Assembly (NCBI GenBank): GCA_021811105.1
Contig: JAJZPM010000001.1
Coordinates: 229,932-293,931 of the forward strand
Direction: 5' to 3'
From: Nitrospirota bacterium
Lineage (GTDB): Bacteria > Nitrospirota > Thermodesulfovibrionia > Thermodesulfovibrionales > UBA6898
DNA: 64,000 nucleotides
In this document: piece by piece, positions 47,291 to 56,416 of the stretch
Numbering within the stretch: the first letter of the stretch is position 1
Layout: the number at the start of each line of letters is the position of its first letter
Notes under the pieces: generated by a model
Database searches by the model: none
Seen by the model: the letters and a program-made list of their open reading frames with translations, nothing else
Told to the model about the DNA's origin: nothing
Program-made: the position numbers and the translations under genes

Positions 47291-48687
47291 GCTGTAGACC
47301 TCGAGACCGGCGAGATGGTGGTGCTCAAGGGCGGGCGGCTTGCCGATGCCGCACGGGCCAGTATGTCCGTGCCGGGTATATTTCCCCCTATGGAACTAAA
47401 CCGCAGGCTTCTGATCGACGGCGGCATTGTCCGGAACCTGCCTGTAGACATCGTAAGGGAAATGGGGGCCGATATCGTCATCTGCGTTGATCTCGACAAG
47501 CCCATGAAGACGAGAGAGGACATCAGCGGAAGCCTTGCGGTCCTGAACCAGATGATCGACATCATGATGAAGAAGAACGTCATGGAGCAAGTGAAAACCC
47601 TCGGTCCGAAGGATGTCTATATCAATCCCGATCTTGGAGTTTTTGGCTCCGCTGATTTTGACAAGGCTGCAGAGATCTCCCGTCTCGGGGAAAATGCTGC
47701 TCTGGCAAAGGTTGACTCACTAAAGAAATATTCCGTTTCCGCTTCGGCATGGCCCTCGAAAGCGACTTCGAAGGAGGAAGCAGCTATAACATTCTCCTGG
47801 ATTACACGCGGCGGTGGATGAACAGCCTGGGCGCTGAATGGAAGACACAGTTCAATCTGGGCAACCCGACCGGCATCTACTCTGAATTCTACCAACCACT
47901 TAGTGTTAAGCGTCTTTTTTTCATATCCCCGCATATTGAATGGAAGCAGCAACCCTATGATGTCTTTGACGGGAAGACGAGGGTGGCCGAGTACCGCGTG
48001 GATAGCTACAAGGGCGGGATCGATTTGGGCATACAGCCCTGGATGTATGGCGAGGCGAGGGTCGGCCTTCAGTTTGCCACATTCCATGCGAGCCAGAGGA
48101 TCGGTAAAGTTGACCTGCCGGAAGACCATGCAACGCGCGGTGCCGTTGTCGCCGCAGGAAGGCTTGATCAGCTGGACAACGTGAATTTCCCCAACAATGG
48201 TTACCTGGCGCAGGCCGGGGTCCTCTCCTCACTGAAGGCCCTTGGCTCGACTGACGAATACTACAAGGTCCAGGGAAGCGTCCTTGGCGCATTTACATAC
48301 AGGAAGCAGACGGTCCTGGCCTCCCTCTCCGCCGGGTCACACATAGGCAATCAGCTGCCGTTTTATGATCAGTTCGACCTTGGCGGTTTCCTCCATCTTT
48401 CAGGGCTCCGTTCCAACCAGATCCTGGGTCAGAGCATGGCGCTCGGAAGGGTGATCACTTACCATAAGGTCGGCACATCATTCATCGGCGACCTTTACCT
48501 TGGGGGATCACTCGAAAGCGGAAACGTCTGGGGAGAAAATGAGAAGCAGTTCGACTTGGGTAACCTTCGTCTGGCGGGAAGTCTCTTCGTCGGCTACGAT
48601 ACGATCATCGGTCCTCTGTACCTTGCCTTCGGCCACGCTGACGGAGGGTTTAATGCCGGGTACTTTTACCTCGGCAGGGCGTTCTGA
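47291..48687 (+). pseudogene. Second patatin-Omp85 copy, truncated and internally deleted
   Basis: Clearly related to the gene at 9509-11752, but its N-terminal 185 residues (signal peptide, GGGGAKG and GTSMG Ser) are lost where it joins the sigma-54 fragment. Residues matching copy 1 positions 186 to about 332 read in one frame. Then a deletion equal to copy 1 bases 10507-10801 (295 bp) removes the end of the patatin domain and the whole POTRA, and changes frame at about 47740; the barrel reads on in another frame (47749-48687). DGG Asp survives but the enzyme cannot. The final 190 bp look nearly identical to copy 1, suggesting recent exchange. Confidence 0.88.
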
Positions 48688-48689
48688 CA

Positions 48690-49631
48690 GTGTTCATACC
48701 CTCATACATAGAGTCCTGTCGGACAGGGAAACTTGGCGATAGCATAAAAGAGTCGTACAAGATTCTGGCAAATTGCCGCCTCTGCCCTCGCCAGTGTAAA
48801 GTCAACAGGCTGGCGGACGAAAAGGGGATTTGCCGTACCGGTCGGGCGGCAATGGTCTCGAGCTACAACCCACATTTTGGGGAAGAGGACCCATTGGTCG
48901 GCACCGGGGGGTCCGGGACGATCTTTATGACTAATTGCAATCTCCTTTGTGTGTTCTGTCAAAACTGGGAGATCAGCCATCTGGGCGAAGGAAGCGAAGT
49001 GAACTCGGAAACCCTTGTCGGCATGATGCTTCATCTCCAAAGGCTGGGATGCCATAACATAAATTTTGTCACCCCGACCCATGTGGTCCCTCAGATACTC
49101 GATGCCCTGCCTGAGGCCATCGAGAGCGGCCTGAATGTGCCACTTGTCTACAATACGGGCGGATACGATACGGTTGAAACCCTTAGGCTTCTGGAGGGGA
49201 TCTTTGATATCTACATGCCTGATTTTAAGTTTTGGGACCCGGAGATGGCACGCAAGTATTTAAAGGCCCCGGATTATCCGGAGAAGGCAAGAGATGCCAT
49301 TAGAGAAATGCATCGCCAGGCCGGTGATCTCATCCTGGATGACAAAGGCATTGCGCAAAAGGGGGTCCTTCTGAGGCACCTTGTGATGCCGGGAGGTGTG
49401 GCGGGGACGAGACAGATCATGCGATTCGTCGCGAAAGAGCTGTCCACAAACACGTATGTGAACATCATGGACCAATACCGTCCGTGCGGCAATGCCTTTC
49501 AATACCCTCCGCTCGACCGGTGCATTACTCATGATGAATATGAGGATGCCTTGAGTGCGGCCCGTGAGGAAGGTATTACCAGACTTGACAGAAGAGAAAA
49601 AAAGATGCGAATCATCCGCTGGACGTGGTGA
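48690..49631 (+). CDS. PflA-like radical SAM protein
   Basis: 313 aa. Cysteine motif CNLLCVFC (CxxxCxxC, near residue 90) binds the 4Fe-4S cluster of radical SAM enzymes. The N-terminal CRLCPRQCKVNR and GICRTG segment and FVTPTHVVPQI match a group of PflA-related proteins of anaerobes that are annotated as putative pyruvate-formate-lyase activators. No pfl gene is nearby. It starts at GTG 48690, two bases after the decayed patatin copy. Confidence 0.86.
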   Translation: MFIPSYIESCRTGKLGDSIKESYKILANCRLCPRQCKVNRLADEKGICRTGRAAMVSSYNPHFGEEDPLVGTGGSGTIFMTNCNLLCVFCQNWEISHLGEGSEVNSETLVGMMLHLQRLGCHNINFVTPTHVVPQILDALPEAIESGLNVPLVYNTGGYDTVETLRLLEGIFDIYMPDFKFWDPEMARKYLKAPDYPEKARDAIREMHRQAGDLILDDKGIAQKGVLLRHLVMPGGVAGTRQIMRFVAKELSTNTYVNIMDQYRPCGNAFQYPPLDRCITHDEYEDALSAAREEGITRLDRREKKMRIIRWTW

Positions 49632-49743
49632 CCAATCGTGAGTTTTTTTTATTTCTTGGCGGAATGAAGCCGGTTGTGATTTTGTCCGTCATCTTCCCCC
49701 TTTACAGTTCGAATATTTCCTGCACACGGCAATAGCTATGTCA

Positions 49744-50754
49744 TTATGGCATTCCAACACCGGCGATAACCGCCCCACATTTTCTGCACGCAGAGTTTTT
49801 CATGGCGACACTTCTTAAAGTGAAGCCAAACCTCTCGATCAACAGCTCTCCGCACGAGGGGCAGTATGTATTTTCACAGCCTTCGCCCGGGACATTGCCC
49901 TCATAGACATACTTCAACCCGGCTTCCAATCCAATCTCCCTTGCCATTTTCAATGTCTTCACAGGAGTCCAGGGGAGATCGAGCAACTTATATGCAGGAT
50001 AAAATTGCGTAACATGCCACGGCATGGCGGGGTCGATGGATTGTATGAATTCGGCAACCCATTTCAAGAAATCCGCGGAATCATTATAAGAAGGTATTAT
50101 GAGTGTTGTTACCTCCACCCAGACGCCCAGTTCCTTCATAAGTTTTATGGTTTCAAGCACGGGTTGCAGTCTTGCCCCGCAAATCTTTTTATAAAAATTA
50201 TCATCTCCTTTCAGGTCTATATTATTGGCATCGAGATAGGGGGCGATGAGTCTGGTCGCTTCCGCCGTCGTATATCCATTGCTCACAAAGACATTCTTGA
50301 TCCCCTTTTCCCGGGCAAGCCTCGCACAGTCGTATGCAAACTCAAAAAATATAGTGGGCTCAGTGTAAGTATAGGATATGCTGCTGCAATCCGTGATTTC
50401 CGCTTCCCTCACGACCCGTTCCGGGGTCATCTCGTCGCCGGGAATATCCCGGTATTCTTTTGGATACTGGGAAATATCATAATTCTGACAGTGGAGGCAC
50501 CGGAAGTTGCAGCCGACCGTTGCGATAGAGTACGATCTTGACCCAGGATGAAAATTGAATAAGGGTTTTTTCTCTATTGGATCTATATGTTTTGCGATTA
50601 TCTTGCCGTAGACCAGGCTGTAGAGGACGCCGTCCCTGTTTTCCCTTACGGCGCATAGTCCTCTTTTGCCGGGAGCGATTTGGCAACGGTGACTACAAAG
50701 ACCGCACTTTACCTTGCCGTCGCCTATCTTTTCATAAAGTGACGCTTCTCTCAC
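49744..50754 (-). CDS. amrS: AmmeMemoRadiSam system radical SAM enzyme (AmrS-like)
   Basis: 336 aa. CNFRCLHC (near residue 82) gives the radical SAM cluster; N-terminal CGLCSHRCQIAPGKRGLCAVREN and C-terminal CPSCGELLIERFGF/CRKCGAVIAG zinc-ribbon-like cysteines complete the family pattern. The family name comes from its association with AMMECR1 and MEMO1 proteins; neither is seen in this window. It starts at GTG 50754. The function is not established, though the context of such genes suggests RNA or protein modification. Confidence 0.9.
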   Translation of the reverse strand: MREASLYEKIGDGKVKCGLCSHRCQIAPGKRGLCAVRENRDGVLYSLVYGKIIAKHIDPIEKKPLFNFHPGSRSYSIATVGCNFRCLHCQNYDISQYPKEYRDIPGDEMTPERVVREAEITDCSSISYTYTEPTIFFEFAYDCARLAREKGIKNVFVSNGYTTAEATRLIAPYLDANNIDLKGDDNFYKKICGARLQPVLETIKLMKELGVWVEVTTLIIPSYNDSADFLKWVAEFIQSIDPAMPWHVTQFYPAYKLLDLPWTPVKTLKMAREIGLEAGLKYVYEGNVPGEGCENTYCPSCGELLIERFGFTLRSVAMKNSACRKCGAVIAGVGMP

Positions 50755-50811
50755 GGTTTTGCTGCATTGCTGCAGTCTGCTTTCATCTCAGTTTAACTCA
50801 GGCAGTGAGCT

Positions 50812-51705
50812 TCATGGGCATGTCTTCCCGATCAAAAGAGAACATTTGGAATGCATGAGAATATTCCGGGAAACGCTGCCCAGCATGCCCTTGACTCCCT
50901 TTAGGCCCCGGCATCCTACCACAATAATGTCCGTTTTCGATTCTTCGGCCAGTGAGAGAATCTCTGTCGCAGGGTCTCCTACCCGCGTCAGTCCATCCAC
51001 ATTCGGGAACCTTTCCTTCAGATACTTCACGGCAGGTTCAAGGAACTTCTCCGATGCCTTAAATTCGACTGATCTTGCCCTGGCGACATCTTCCTTGATT
51101 TTTTCTCCAATTTCGAGGGTAAGCCTCTCGGGTATGTCGGACACCGCCGACCATACAACATTCAGGACGGCTACTTCCGAATCCCGGTGAAACGGCATCG
51201 ATGCCAAAAAAGCTCCGGCTGCGTTTGCATGATCGGAGCCATCGGTCGCAAAGAGGATCTTCATCTTCGCCGAAGCCTCAAATTGGGGCGGTTTTATCAC
51301 GAGAACAGGCTTGGGAGAGCTGATGGCGACTGACCTTGTCACACTCCCGACGATAAGCTGTTTAATCCCCTTCAATCCCCTCGCTCCCATAACAATCAGG
51401 TCAGCACCTGATGTCTCGGCAACTTCGATGATAGATTTATCGGGATATCCCTCCATGGATTGCGTGCTGACTTTAGCGGGCACGGGTTTTAGTATGTCTG
51501 CCGTTGAGTTGAGGATCTTCGGAGCGATATCTTGTTTTATCTGCATGAGACTGGCGTAATGTGATGCCACGTCATCTTCGAAAGGTACCCAGCTGATGAC
51601 ATGCAGGACAGCTACTTCGTCGTCCCGGCTAAAGGCAAGGCGTGTAAGAAATCGTGCTGCTCCCTCGGAGTAATCCGATCCGTCTGTCGTCAGTAACAAT
51701 TTCAT
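50812..51705 (-). CDS. Tandem universal stress protein (UspA x2)
   Basis: 297 aa with two UspA domains (about 1-140 and 148-297). Each has the start KILLTTDGSDYSEGA or KILFATDGSDHANAA. ATP-binding G-2x-G-9x-G(S/T) motif: intact in domain 1 (GARGLKGIKQLIVGS); in domain 2 (GCRGLKGVKGMLGS) one residue shorter, so only domain 1 is a clear nucleotide binder. GGAGGAGG precedes the start. General stress protein of the cytoplasm. Confidence 0.93.
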   Translation of the reverse strand: MKLLLTTDGSDYSEGAARFLTRLAFSRDDEVAVLHVISWVPFEDDVASHYASLMQIKQDIAPKILNSTADILKPVPAKVSTQSMEGYPDKSIIEVAETSGADLIVMGARGLKGIKQLIVGSVTRSVAISSPKPVLVIKPPQFEASAKMKILFATDGSDHANAAGAFLASMPFHRDSEVAVLNVVWSAVSDIPERLTLEIGEKIKEDVARARSVEFKASEKFLEPAVKYLKERFPNVDGLTRVGDPATEILSLAEESKTDIIVVGCRGLKGVKGMLGSVSRNILMHSKCSLLIGKTCP

Positions 51706-51916
51706 TGCAGTATCCTCCTCCCGGACCTCAACAATATTGTACCGCCAAATGGAGCGAGGAGGAAGGTGGCGGGCAAAAACTCTTCTGAGGGGAAAGAGGT
51801 TGATATGTTTGAGGAGACCTCCCGCGAAGCCGCCTCACTTTTTCTTCACGTTCCCTGCGAAATTCCGCTTTTGTCTTAGTGGGCTCCTTCTGCGGAGGGA
51901 TTATCCAGCCTTGCAT

Positions 51917-52675
51917 CTATCTCCTTCCTTCGAGCACACAGTCTTCCTGTAACGGGCATCTCATGCAGGCGGTCCTTCTGCAGAAATTTTTCGCGAGTCG
52001 TAACAGGGCCGCCTCGAAATCCGGGAAGTCTTTTATATCCATTCCTTCACCGGCCCATTGCCTCTTTAGGCGGACGAGTATCTCCTTTCTGTCCTGAAGA
52101 TCAGAAGGAATGAGGCGCAGGTTTTTCGCTGCCATGACAACAAGGTCCGAGGGGAGGGGATCTGCCTTTTCCCAAATACCTCTCATCTCTCTGAGAAAAA
52201 TGTTGACCGTGGTATCTCCGATGCCTTTGCCGAGGGCCTTGAGCCTCTCTTCGAGGTCCCTCGGGTCCACGGCTCCTGAGTGCAGGATATTCAGGTCGCC
52301 CTTATATCTCTTTATCACCGTGCTGCAGATATCGAGGAGCTTTGTGGCTGTCTTAAAGTCATATCTTGCATAGCCGCCCCTGTCAAGCACCTCCACAAGA
52401 CCGTCCCAACCTTTGTCGAGGACTTCCCCCGCAGAAAGCACCCCCTCCCCCTCGAATTCCCTGTAAGTCCTGATAACAATGGCCTCCGAGATCCTCGCGC
52501 CAAAGAGGATTGACGCCAGGAACCATTTGAATATCTCCCCCGGATCACCTGAAGAGAGACGTATGCCTAGGGCTGAGGAAAATCTGCCCTCGATCACTTT
52601 CATGATGTCTTTTGCGGTCTTGCACTTCAGGGCGGTTGCGCGACGTCTTTCTACCGATGCATGTCTGTCGACCAT
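51917..52675 (-). CDS. HhH-GPD base-excision DNA glycosylase-like protein
   Basis: 252 aa. Endonuclease III-type fold: FKWFLASILFGARIS, hairpin LGKGIGDTTVNIFLREM, Asp in LPSDLVV, and C-terminal CRRTACMRCPLQEDC iron-sulfur loop (C-x4-C-x2-C-x5-C). The hairpin has Thr where bifunctional enzymes have the catalytic Lys, so a monofunctional glycosylase or non-catalytic role is possible. Start ATG 52675 behind GGGGAG. Not typical Nth: family is less characterised. Confidence 0.78.
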   Translation of the reverse strand: MVDRHASVERRRATALKCKTAKDIMKVIEGRFSSALGIRLSSGDPGEIFKWFLASILFGARISEAIVIRTYREFEGEGVLSAGEVLDKGWDGLVEVLDRGGYARYDFKTATKLLDICSTVIKRYKGDLNILHSGAVDPRDLEERLKALGKGIGDTTVNIFLREMRGIWEKADPLPSDLVVMAAKNLRLIPSDLQDRKEILVRLKRQWAGEGMDIKDFPDFEAALLRLAKNFCRRTACMRCPLQEDCVLEGRR

Positions 52676-52764
52676 TTGATCTCCCCCCGGGCATTGTATT
52701 TCTTGAAAGGGTTAGTCCTATGACCGCTTGCAGACGAAATGGGAATGTGATTTCACAGTATGGC

Positions 52765-53466
52765 TTATTTTTTCCCTACGGGCATTATATAGAGAGGCAT
52801 TTCGCTATCGGTCATCTTGAACATCTTTTTCAGTTCTTCATCATCAAACGCCCCGATAACAACAGTCCCCAACTGGAGTGGTACAGCCTGAAGATAGACA
52901 TTCTGGGCCGCGTGACCCGCCTCCATATGCACATACCTGATGCCCCGCTCTCCGTACTTTGCGGTTGTCCGCTCATACACTCCGGATAATACGAGGACCA
53001 AGGCCGCCTTTTTTATAGAAGACTGACCGAGGGCGGCACTGCATAAATCGTTTCTCCTGTCGCCTTTAGCGACGCTTAATAATTCGTGACTTTTGCGCCC
53101 GTACTTGTATAACCCGGGCTGAAGGCCGGTTACGTTCCCGGCAACGACGTAGAGTTCGAGCGGATAGAGCGCCCCTGCGGAAGGGGCGGTCCTGAAGCCC
53201 CTCGGATCCGTCATGCCCTGGGCGGCCCAGATGAGTTGCGAGAGTTCAGCAAGCAAAACAGGCCCTTCTTTAAAAAACCTGACCGATCTTCTCTTCATGA
53301 GTGCTTCTTCGACCGATGTGGCGCCGATATATTTCGGCTCAGGCAGCTTGATTCTTTCCGATGCGTGTTCCGGCATTTTTTGTGTATCTTCCTTTGCAGG
53401 CGGCGACATAGCTGATACCATCATCACACAGAGCATCACAGCCGGCAAGAGAAATCTCTTATCCAT
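52765..53466 (-). CDS. Exported SagB/ThcOx-type nitroreductase-family protein
   Basis: 233 aa. N-terminal signal peptide (residues 1-20), then the FMN-binding SagB core: LMKRRSVRFFKEGPVLLAELSQLIWAAQG, RTAPSAGALYPLELYVV, and YVHMEAGHAAQNVYLQAVPLQLGTVVIGAF. SagB enzymes oxidise thiazolines in peptide natural products, but related stand-alone proteins are common in anaerobes without peptide genes. No precursor peptide or cyclodehydratase is near, so role unknown. The signal peptide is notable since most are cytoplasmic. Confidence 0.86.
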   Translation of the reverse strand: MDKRFLLPAVMLCVMMVSAMSPPAKEDTQKMPEHASERIKLPEPKYIGATSVEEALMKRRSVRFFKEGPVLLAELSQLIWAAQGMTDPRGFRTAPSAGALYPLELYVVAGNVTGLQPGLYKYGRKSHELLSVAKGDRRNDLCSAALGQSSIKKAALVLVLSGVYERTTAKYGERGIRYVHMEAGHAAQNVYLQAVPLQLGTVVIGAFDDEELKKMFKMTDSEMPLYIMPVGKK

Positions 53467-53478
53467 AAGTTGGTTGCT

Positions 53479-53700
53479 TTACGCGTTCAATCTTTTTTTC
53501 ATTTTGTAGACAACAATATCCTTCTTGACATGGATTTTCTCCAATTCACCTTCTGCAAGCATCAAATTCAGGGTATCCTCCAACTCATCTATGGCATGCT
53601 TCCCTTTATCGGACTTTATCCACCAGTCCGTGAGTCCCTCCAGAGTGTCTTCTTCATCCAGCCTGGTTGCGAGGTAATCCAGGACCTCCTTTGCGTTCAT
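53479..53700 (-). CDS. Small conserved hypothetical protein
   Basis: 73 aa, highly charged (MNAKEVLDYLATRLDEEDTL, then WWIKSDKGKHAIDELEDTLNLML and EKIHVKKDIVVYKMKK). Overlaps the HPF-type gene by 4 bp, hence translationally coupled. Likely a compact helical domain with a final beta-hairpin, resembling small winged-helix proteins. I do not recognise a family. Confidence 0.7.
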   Translation of the reverse strand: MNAKEVLDYLATRLDEEDTLEGLTDWWIKSDKGKHAIDELEDTLNLMLAEGELEKIHVKKDIVVYKMKKRLNA

Positions 53701-54227
53701 AGTACGGCCACCGTACTGGCCTGAGGACCTTTTTCACCTTCTTCATGCACAAAACGTACCTTCATCCCTATCTTCAGATCACCGAAATCTTTGTTTATTA
53801 CGCTGTGCGCATGAAAATAGACATCCAGTCCGTCAGGCGTAGTGAGAAAGCCGTAACCCTTGTCCGGAAACAGGGAGCTTATGACGGCACGCGGCATTTC
53901 CTCGTGGCATTTCACATCGCCACGCCGCTCTCTGACGAAATCCTCCAGTTTACGCCGCGCGTCGTGGAAAGCGTCTCGTACTGCCACGTAGAGATCCTTG
54001 TCGAGTTCGCGCTTGACCATCAGTTCAGCGCCGGGTACGGTCATATAAATGTGTACGGAATATAACTTCCCCTCGTGCGGGTGCCGTCGGGGAGACTCTA
54101 TGACTACCCTGCAGCGCATTATTCTGTCGCAGAAACTGTCGAGTTTCGCCGCCTTCTCTGCAATGTCTGTCTTGATCGCATCCGTGAGGTCGATATCGCG
54201 GGCGGTAATCTGTAACGGTATCTCCAT
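53697..54227 (-). CDS. Ribosome hibernation factor (HPF/RaiA) fused to a cold-shock domain
   Basis: 176 aa. Residues 1-100 form an HPF/YfiA domain (MEIPLQITARDIDLTDAIKT, HEGKLYSVHIYMTVPGAELMV, DLYVAVRDAFHDARRKLEDF). Residues 112-176 are a cold-shock domain with RNP1-like KGYGFLTT and RNP2-like VYFHAH. HPF proteins sit in the ribosomal A/P-site region during dormancy; the added RNA-binding domain may target mRNA or 16S rRNA. The usual long-form dimerisation tail is replaced by the CSD. GGAGG precedes the start. Confidence 0.9.
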   Translation of the reverse strand: MEIPLQITARDIDLTDAIKTDIAEKAAKLDSFCDRIMRCRVVIESPRRHPHEGKLYSVHIYMTVPGAELMVKRELDKDLYVAVRDAFHDARRKLEDFVRERRGDVKCHEEMPRAVISSLFPDKGYGFLTTPDGLDVYFHAHSVINKDFGDLKIGMKVRFVHEEGEKGPQASTVAVL

Positions 54228-54386
54228 GACTATTCCTCCATGAGCAGGCGGCCTGTTTAGTGATTTCTTATGCTCCTGATACTCCTATATCACAGAAATT
54301 AGCGACCGTCAATGAATATAAGGATAGAATAAGTACTTATTCAGAGATAAGATTGAGAAAAGGGAGGTGTCGGTGAGAAAAATGCG

Positions 54387-54459
54387 GGCAAGACAATTTT
54401 ATCCGGGCGGCTGCAGTGCCCGGATAGAGAAATGTTTTGGAGCGAAATATTGTCTTGCC
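54387..54459 (+). other. Large nested palindrome, possible structured RNA or element end
   Basis: Outer arms GGCAAGACAAT (54387-54397) and ATTGTCTTGCC (54449-54459), 11 bp perfect. Inside is a perfect 9-bp hairpin TATCCGGGC/GCCCGGATA (54400-54408 and 54418-54426) with loop ggctgcagt, then a 22-nt single strand. It lies 32 bp ahead of the CheR-like gene. I do not recognise a known riboswitch. A mobile-element end or regulatory leader are both possible. Confidence 0.6.
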
Positions 54460-54490
54460 GGGGTGACCGACTTATTTCCTGATCGGGGTC

Positions 54491-55312
54491 ATGAAGGAAC
54501 ATGAATGCACAGAATTTCTGCGGCACTACTTACCCCGGCTGAGGTTCCGCTGGGCCGGCTTTCGCAAGGTCCATAAACGGGTTTGCAAACGATTCTATCG
54601 GCATATGACGGAATTGGGCTTTTCAGACTTTTCCGCCTATGAAGTCTATCTTGATGACCATCCTGAAGAATGGCAAATCCTAGATTCGATTCTCCAGATA
54701 ACAATTTCCCGTTTCTATCGCGACCGGGGGGTTTTCGACATATTGTGTTCCAGGGTACTTCCATTAATGGCAAAGGACATATTACTGCATGGGGGGGATG
54801 AGGTCAGATGCTGGACCGCCGGCTGCTGTTCAGGTGAGGAGGCCTACACCTTGCAGATCCTGTGGAAACTATGCGTGTTACCCGCAGTACATAAGGATTT
54901 ACCTCTTCGGATCATTGCAACAGATATTAATCACGATGCGCTGAAACGTGCACAGGAGGGGAATTACTCAGAGAGCAGTCTCAAGGACCTCCCCAAGGAA
55001 TTGATTCAAAAGGCGTTTGTACAGTCCGGAAAGTTCTATGCAATCAGGAAGACCTTTAGAGAGAACATCGAATTTCTGGAACAGGATATCCGACTTCGGC
55101 TGCCGGAGGGTTCTTTTCATATCATATTCTGCCGTAACCTTGTGTTCACCTATTTTGAGGATGCCCTGCAGCGGCAAATCCTCGGCGGAATTATCGAAAA
55201 GCTTCTTAAGCGAGGGATTTTAGTCGTGGGGATACATGAATCTCTCCCGAAAGGGGTGACCGGCGTCATTCAGCATGAAGAAAATCCATGTATTTATAAG
55301 AAATCAGGTTAA
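54491..55312 (+). CDS. CheR-type SAM-dependent methyltransferase
   Basis: 273 aa with a CheR layout: helical N-terminal region (1-70), TISRFYRDRGVFDIL, SAM-binding CWTAGCCSGEEAYTLQIL (near residues 113-130), ATDINHDALKRAQEGNY with the adenine-binding Asp, and FHIIFCRNLVFTYFE. CheR methylates chemoreceptor glutamates, but no chemotaxis genes are nearby, so this stand-alone form could modify another target. Preceded by the nested palindrome. Start ATG 54491 has GGGG upstream only, a weak site. Confidence 0.85.
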   Translation: MKEHECTEFLRHYLPRLRFRWAGFRKVHKRVCKRFYRHMTELGFSDFSAYEVYLDDHPEEWQILDSILQITISRFYRDRGVFDILCSRVLPLMAKDILLHGGDEVRCWTAGCCSGEEAYTLQILWKLCVLPAVHKDLPLRIIATDINHDALKRAQEGNYSESSLKDLPKELIQKAFVQSGKFYAIRKTFRENIEFLEQDIRLRLPEGSFHIIFCRNLVFTYFEDALQRQILGGIIEKLLKRGILVVGIHESLPKGVTGVIQHEENPCIYKKSG

Positions 55313-55408
55313 CTGCAGCCGGAAGTGTTGAAATGTCTTGAGATGACGTCTTTTTTGCAATAGGATTTAAATAAGAGTGTTCCAGGACTGCAACATGAAA
55401 GAAAAGAT

Positions 55409-56416
55409 ATGATACTTCCGGTTGGAAAGCTGCCGACAGACATACTCGCCAGGATGCTTAAGGCCTATACATCTTTCGATGAGAGGGTCAAAGTCGGCCC
55501 AGCTATCGGAGAGGATGCGGCAGCTGTTGATATGGGCGACAGGTATCTTCTTTTAAAGACCGATCCGATTACCTTTGTCGCTGAAGACATAGGAACGTAT
55601 ACCGTACGGATCAACGCGAATGATATAGCCACCATGGGCGGAAAGCCGATGTGGCTCCTTGCGGCAATTCTTTTGCCGGAGCATCACACAACAAAAGAAG
55701 TGGTAGAGGAAATATTTCGGCAACTTTCATCAGCCTGCAAGGAGATCGGTGTTTTTCTTTGCGGGGGACATACGGAAATCACTCCGGGCATTGACAGGGT
55801 CATTGTAGTAGGCGCAATGATCGGAGAGGTGAGAAAAGATGGCATCATAACTACCGGTGGCGCGAGGACGGGAGATGACCTACTCCTTACTAAAGCTATA
55901 GCGGTGGAGGGTATATCCGTTATTGCCCGCCGAAAGGGAAACGAGCTGGAGGCTGTGTTTGGTACGGCGTTTGTTCAGCGATGCAGGGGCTTCATAGAAC
56001 GCCCGGGAATCAGCATTCTCAAAGACGCGGAAATTGCAGGACGATATGGTGATATTCACTCCATGCATGACCCAACCGAGGGTGGACTGGCAACCGGTCT
56101 CAATGAGGTTGCGCTTGCTGCAGACGTGGGACTGCTTGTTGAAGAAGAATGTATTCCTGTCTATCCGGAGTGTCAGGCGTTGTGCATGTACTACGGGTTG
56201 GACCCACTCGGCCTTATCGCATCAGGTTCACTGCTTATAGCAGTCAATCCGCGCGACACCGAAAAGGTCTTAGATGCGTTGAATAATAAAGGTGTGCCGG
56301 CGACAAAGATAGGGAAAATCATGCCGAAAGAACATGGCCTGAAGATAAAGAAGCGAGGTGAAATCCTGGAGTTGCCTGTTTTTGACAGGGATGAGATAAC
56401 AAAAATATTGGATTGA
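55409..56416 (+). CDS. AIR synthase-related protein (HypE/ThiL/PurM superfamily)
   Basis: 335 aa. Superfamily motifs: IGEDAAAVDMGDRYLLLKTDPIT, TVRINANDIATMGGKPMWLLAAILLP, CGGHTEITPGIDRVIVVGAMIGE, HDPTEGGLATGLNEVALAADVG, and ASGSLLIAV. These ATP-binding enzymes act in purine, thiamine and hydrogenase cofactor synthesis. The C-terminal HypE cysteine (PRIC) is absent, so it is not hydrogenase maturation HypE. Similar genes are annotated 'AIR synthase family'. Function not resolved. Confidence 0.84.
   Translation: MILPVGKLPTDILARMLKAYTSFDERVKVGPAIGEDAAAVDMGDRYLLLKTDPITFVAEDIGTYTVRINANDIATMGGKPMWLLAAILLPEHHTTKEVVEEIFRQLSSACKEIGVFLCGGHTEITPGIDRVIVVGAMIGEVRKDGIITTGGARTGDDLLLTKAIAVEGISVIARRKGNELEAVFGTAFVQRCRGFIERPGISILKDAEIAGRYGDIHSMHDPTEGGLATGLNEVALAADVGLLVEEECIPVYPECQALCMYYGLDPLGLIASGSLLIAVNPRDTEKVLDALNNKGVPATKIGKIMPKEHGLKIKKRGEILELPVFDRDEITKILD

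Noticed and set aside
51728..51916. 62-codon minus-strand ORF between the Usp and HhH genes
   Set aside because: Part reads protein-like (TKAEFRREREEKVRRLRG) but there is no good ribosome site and the tail is low-complexity; not enough support.
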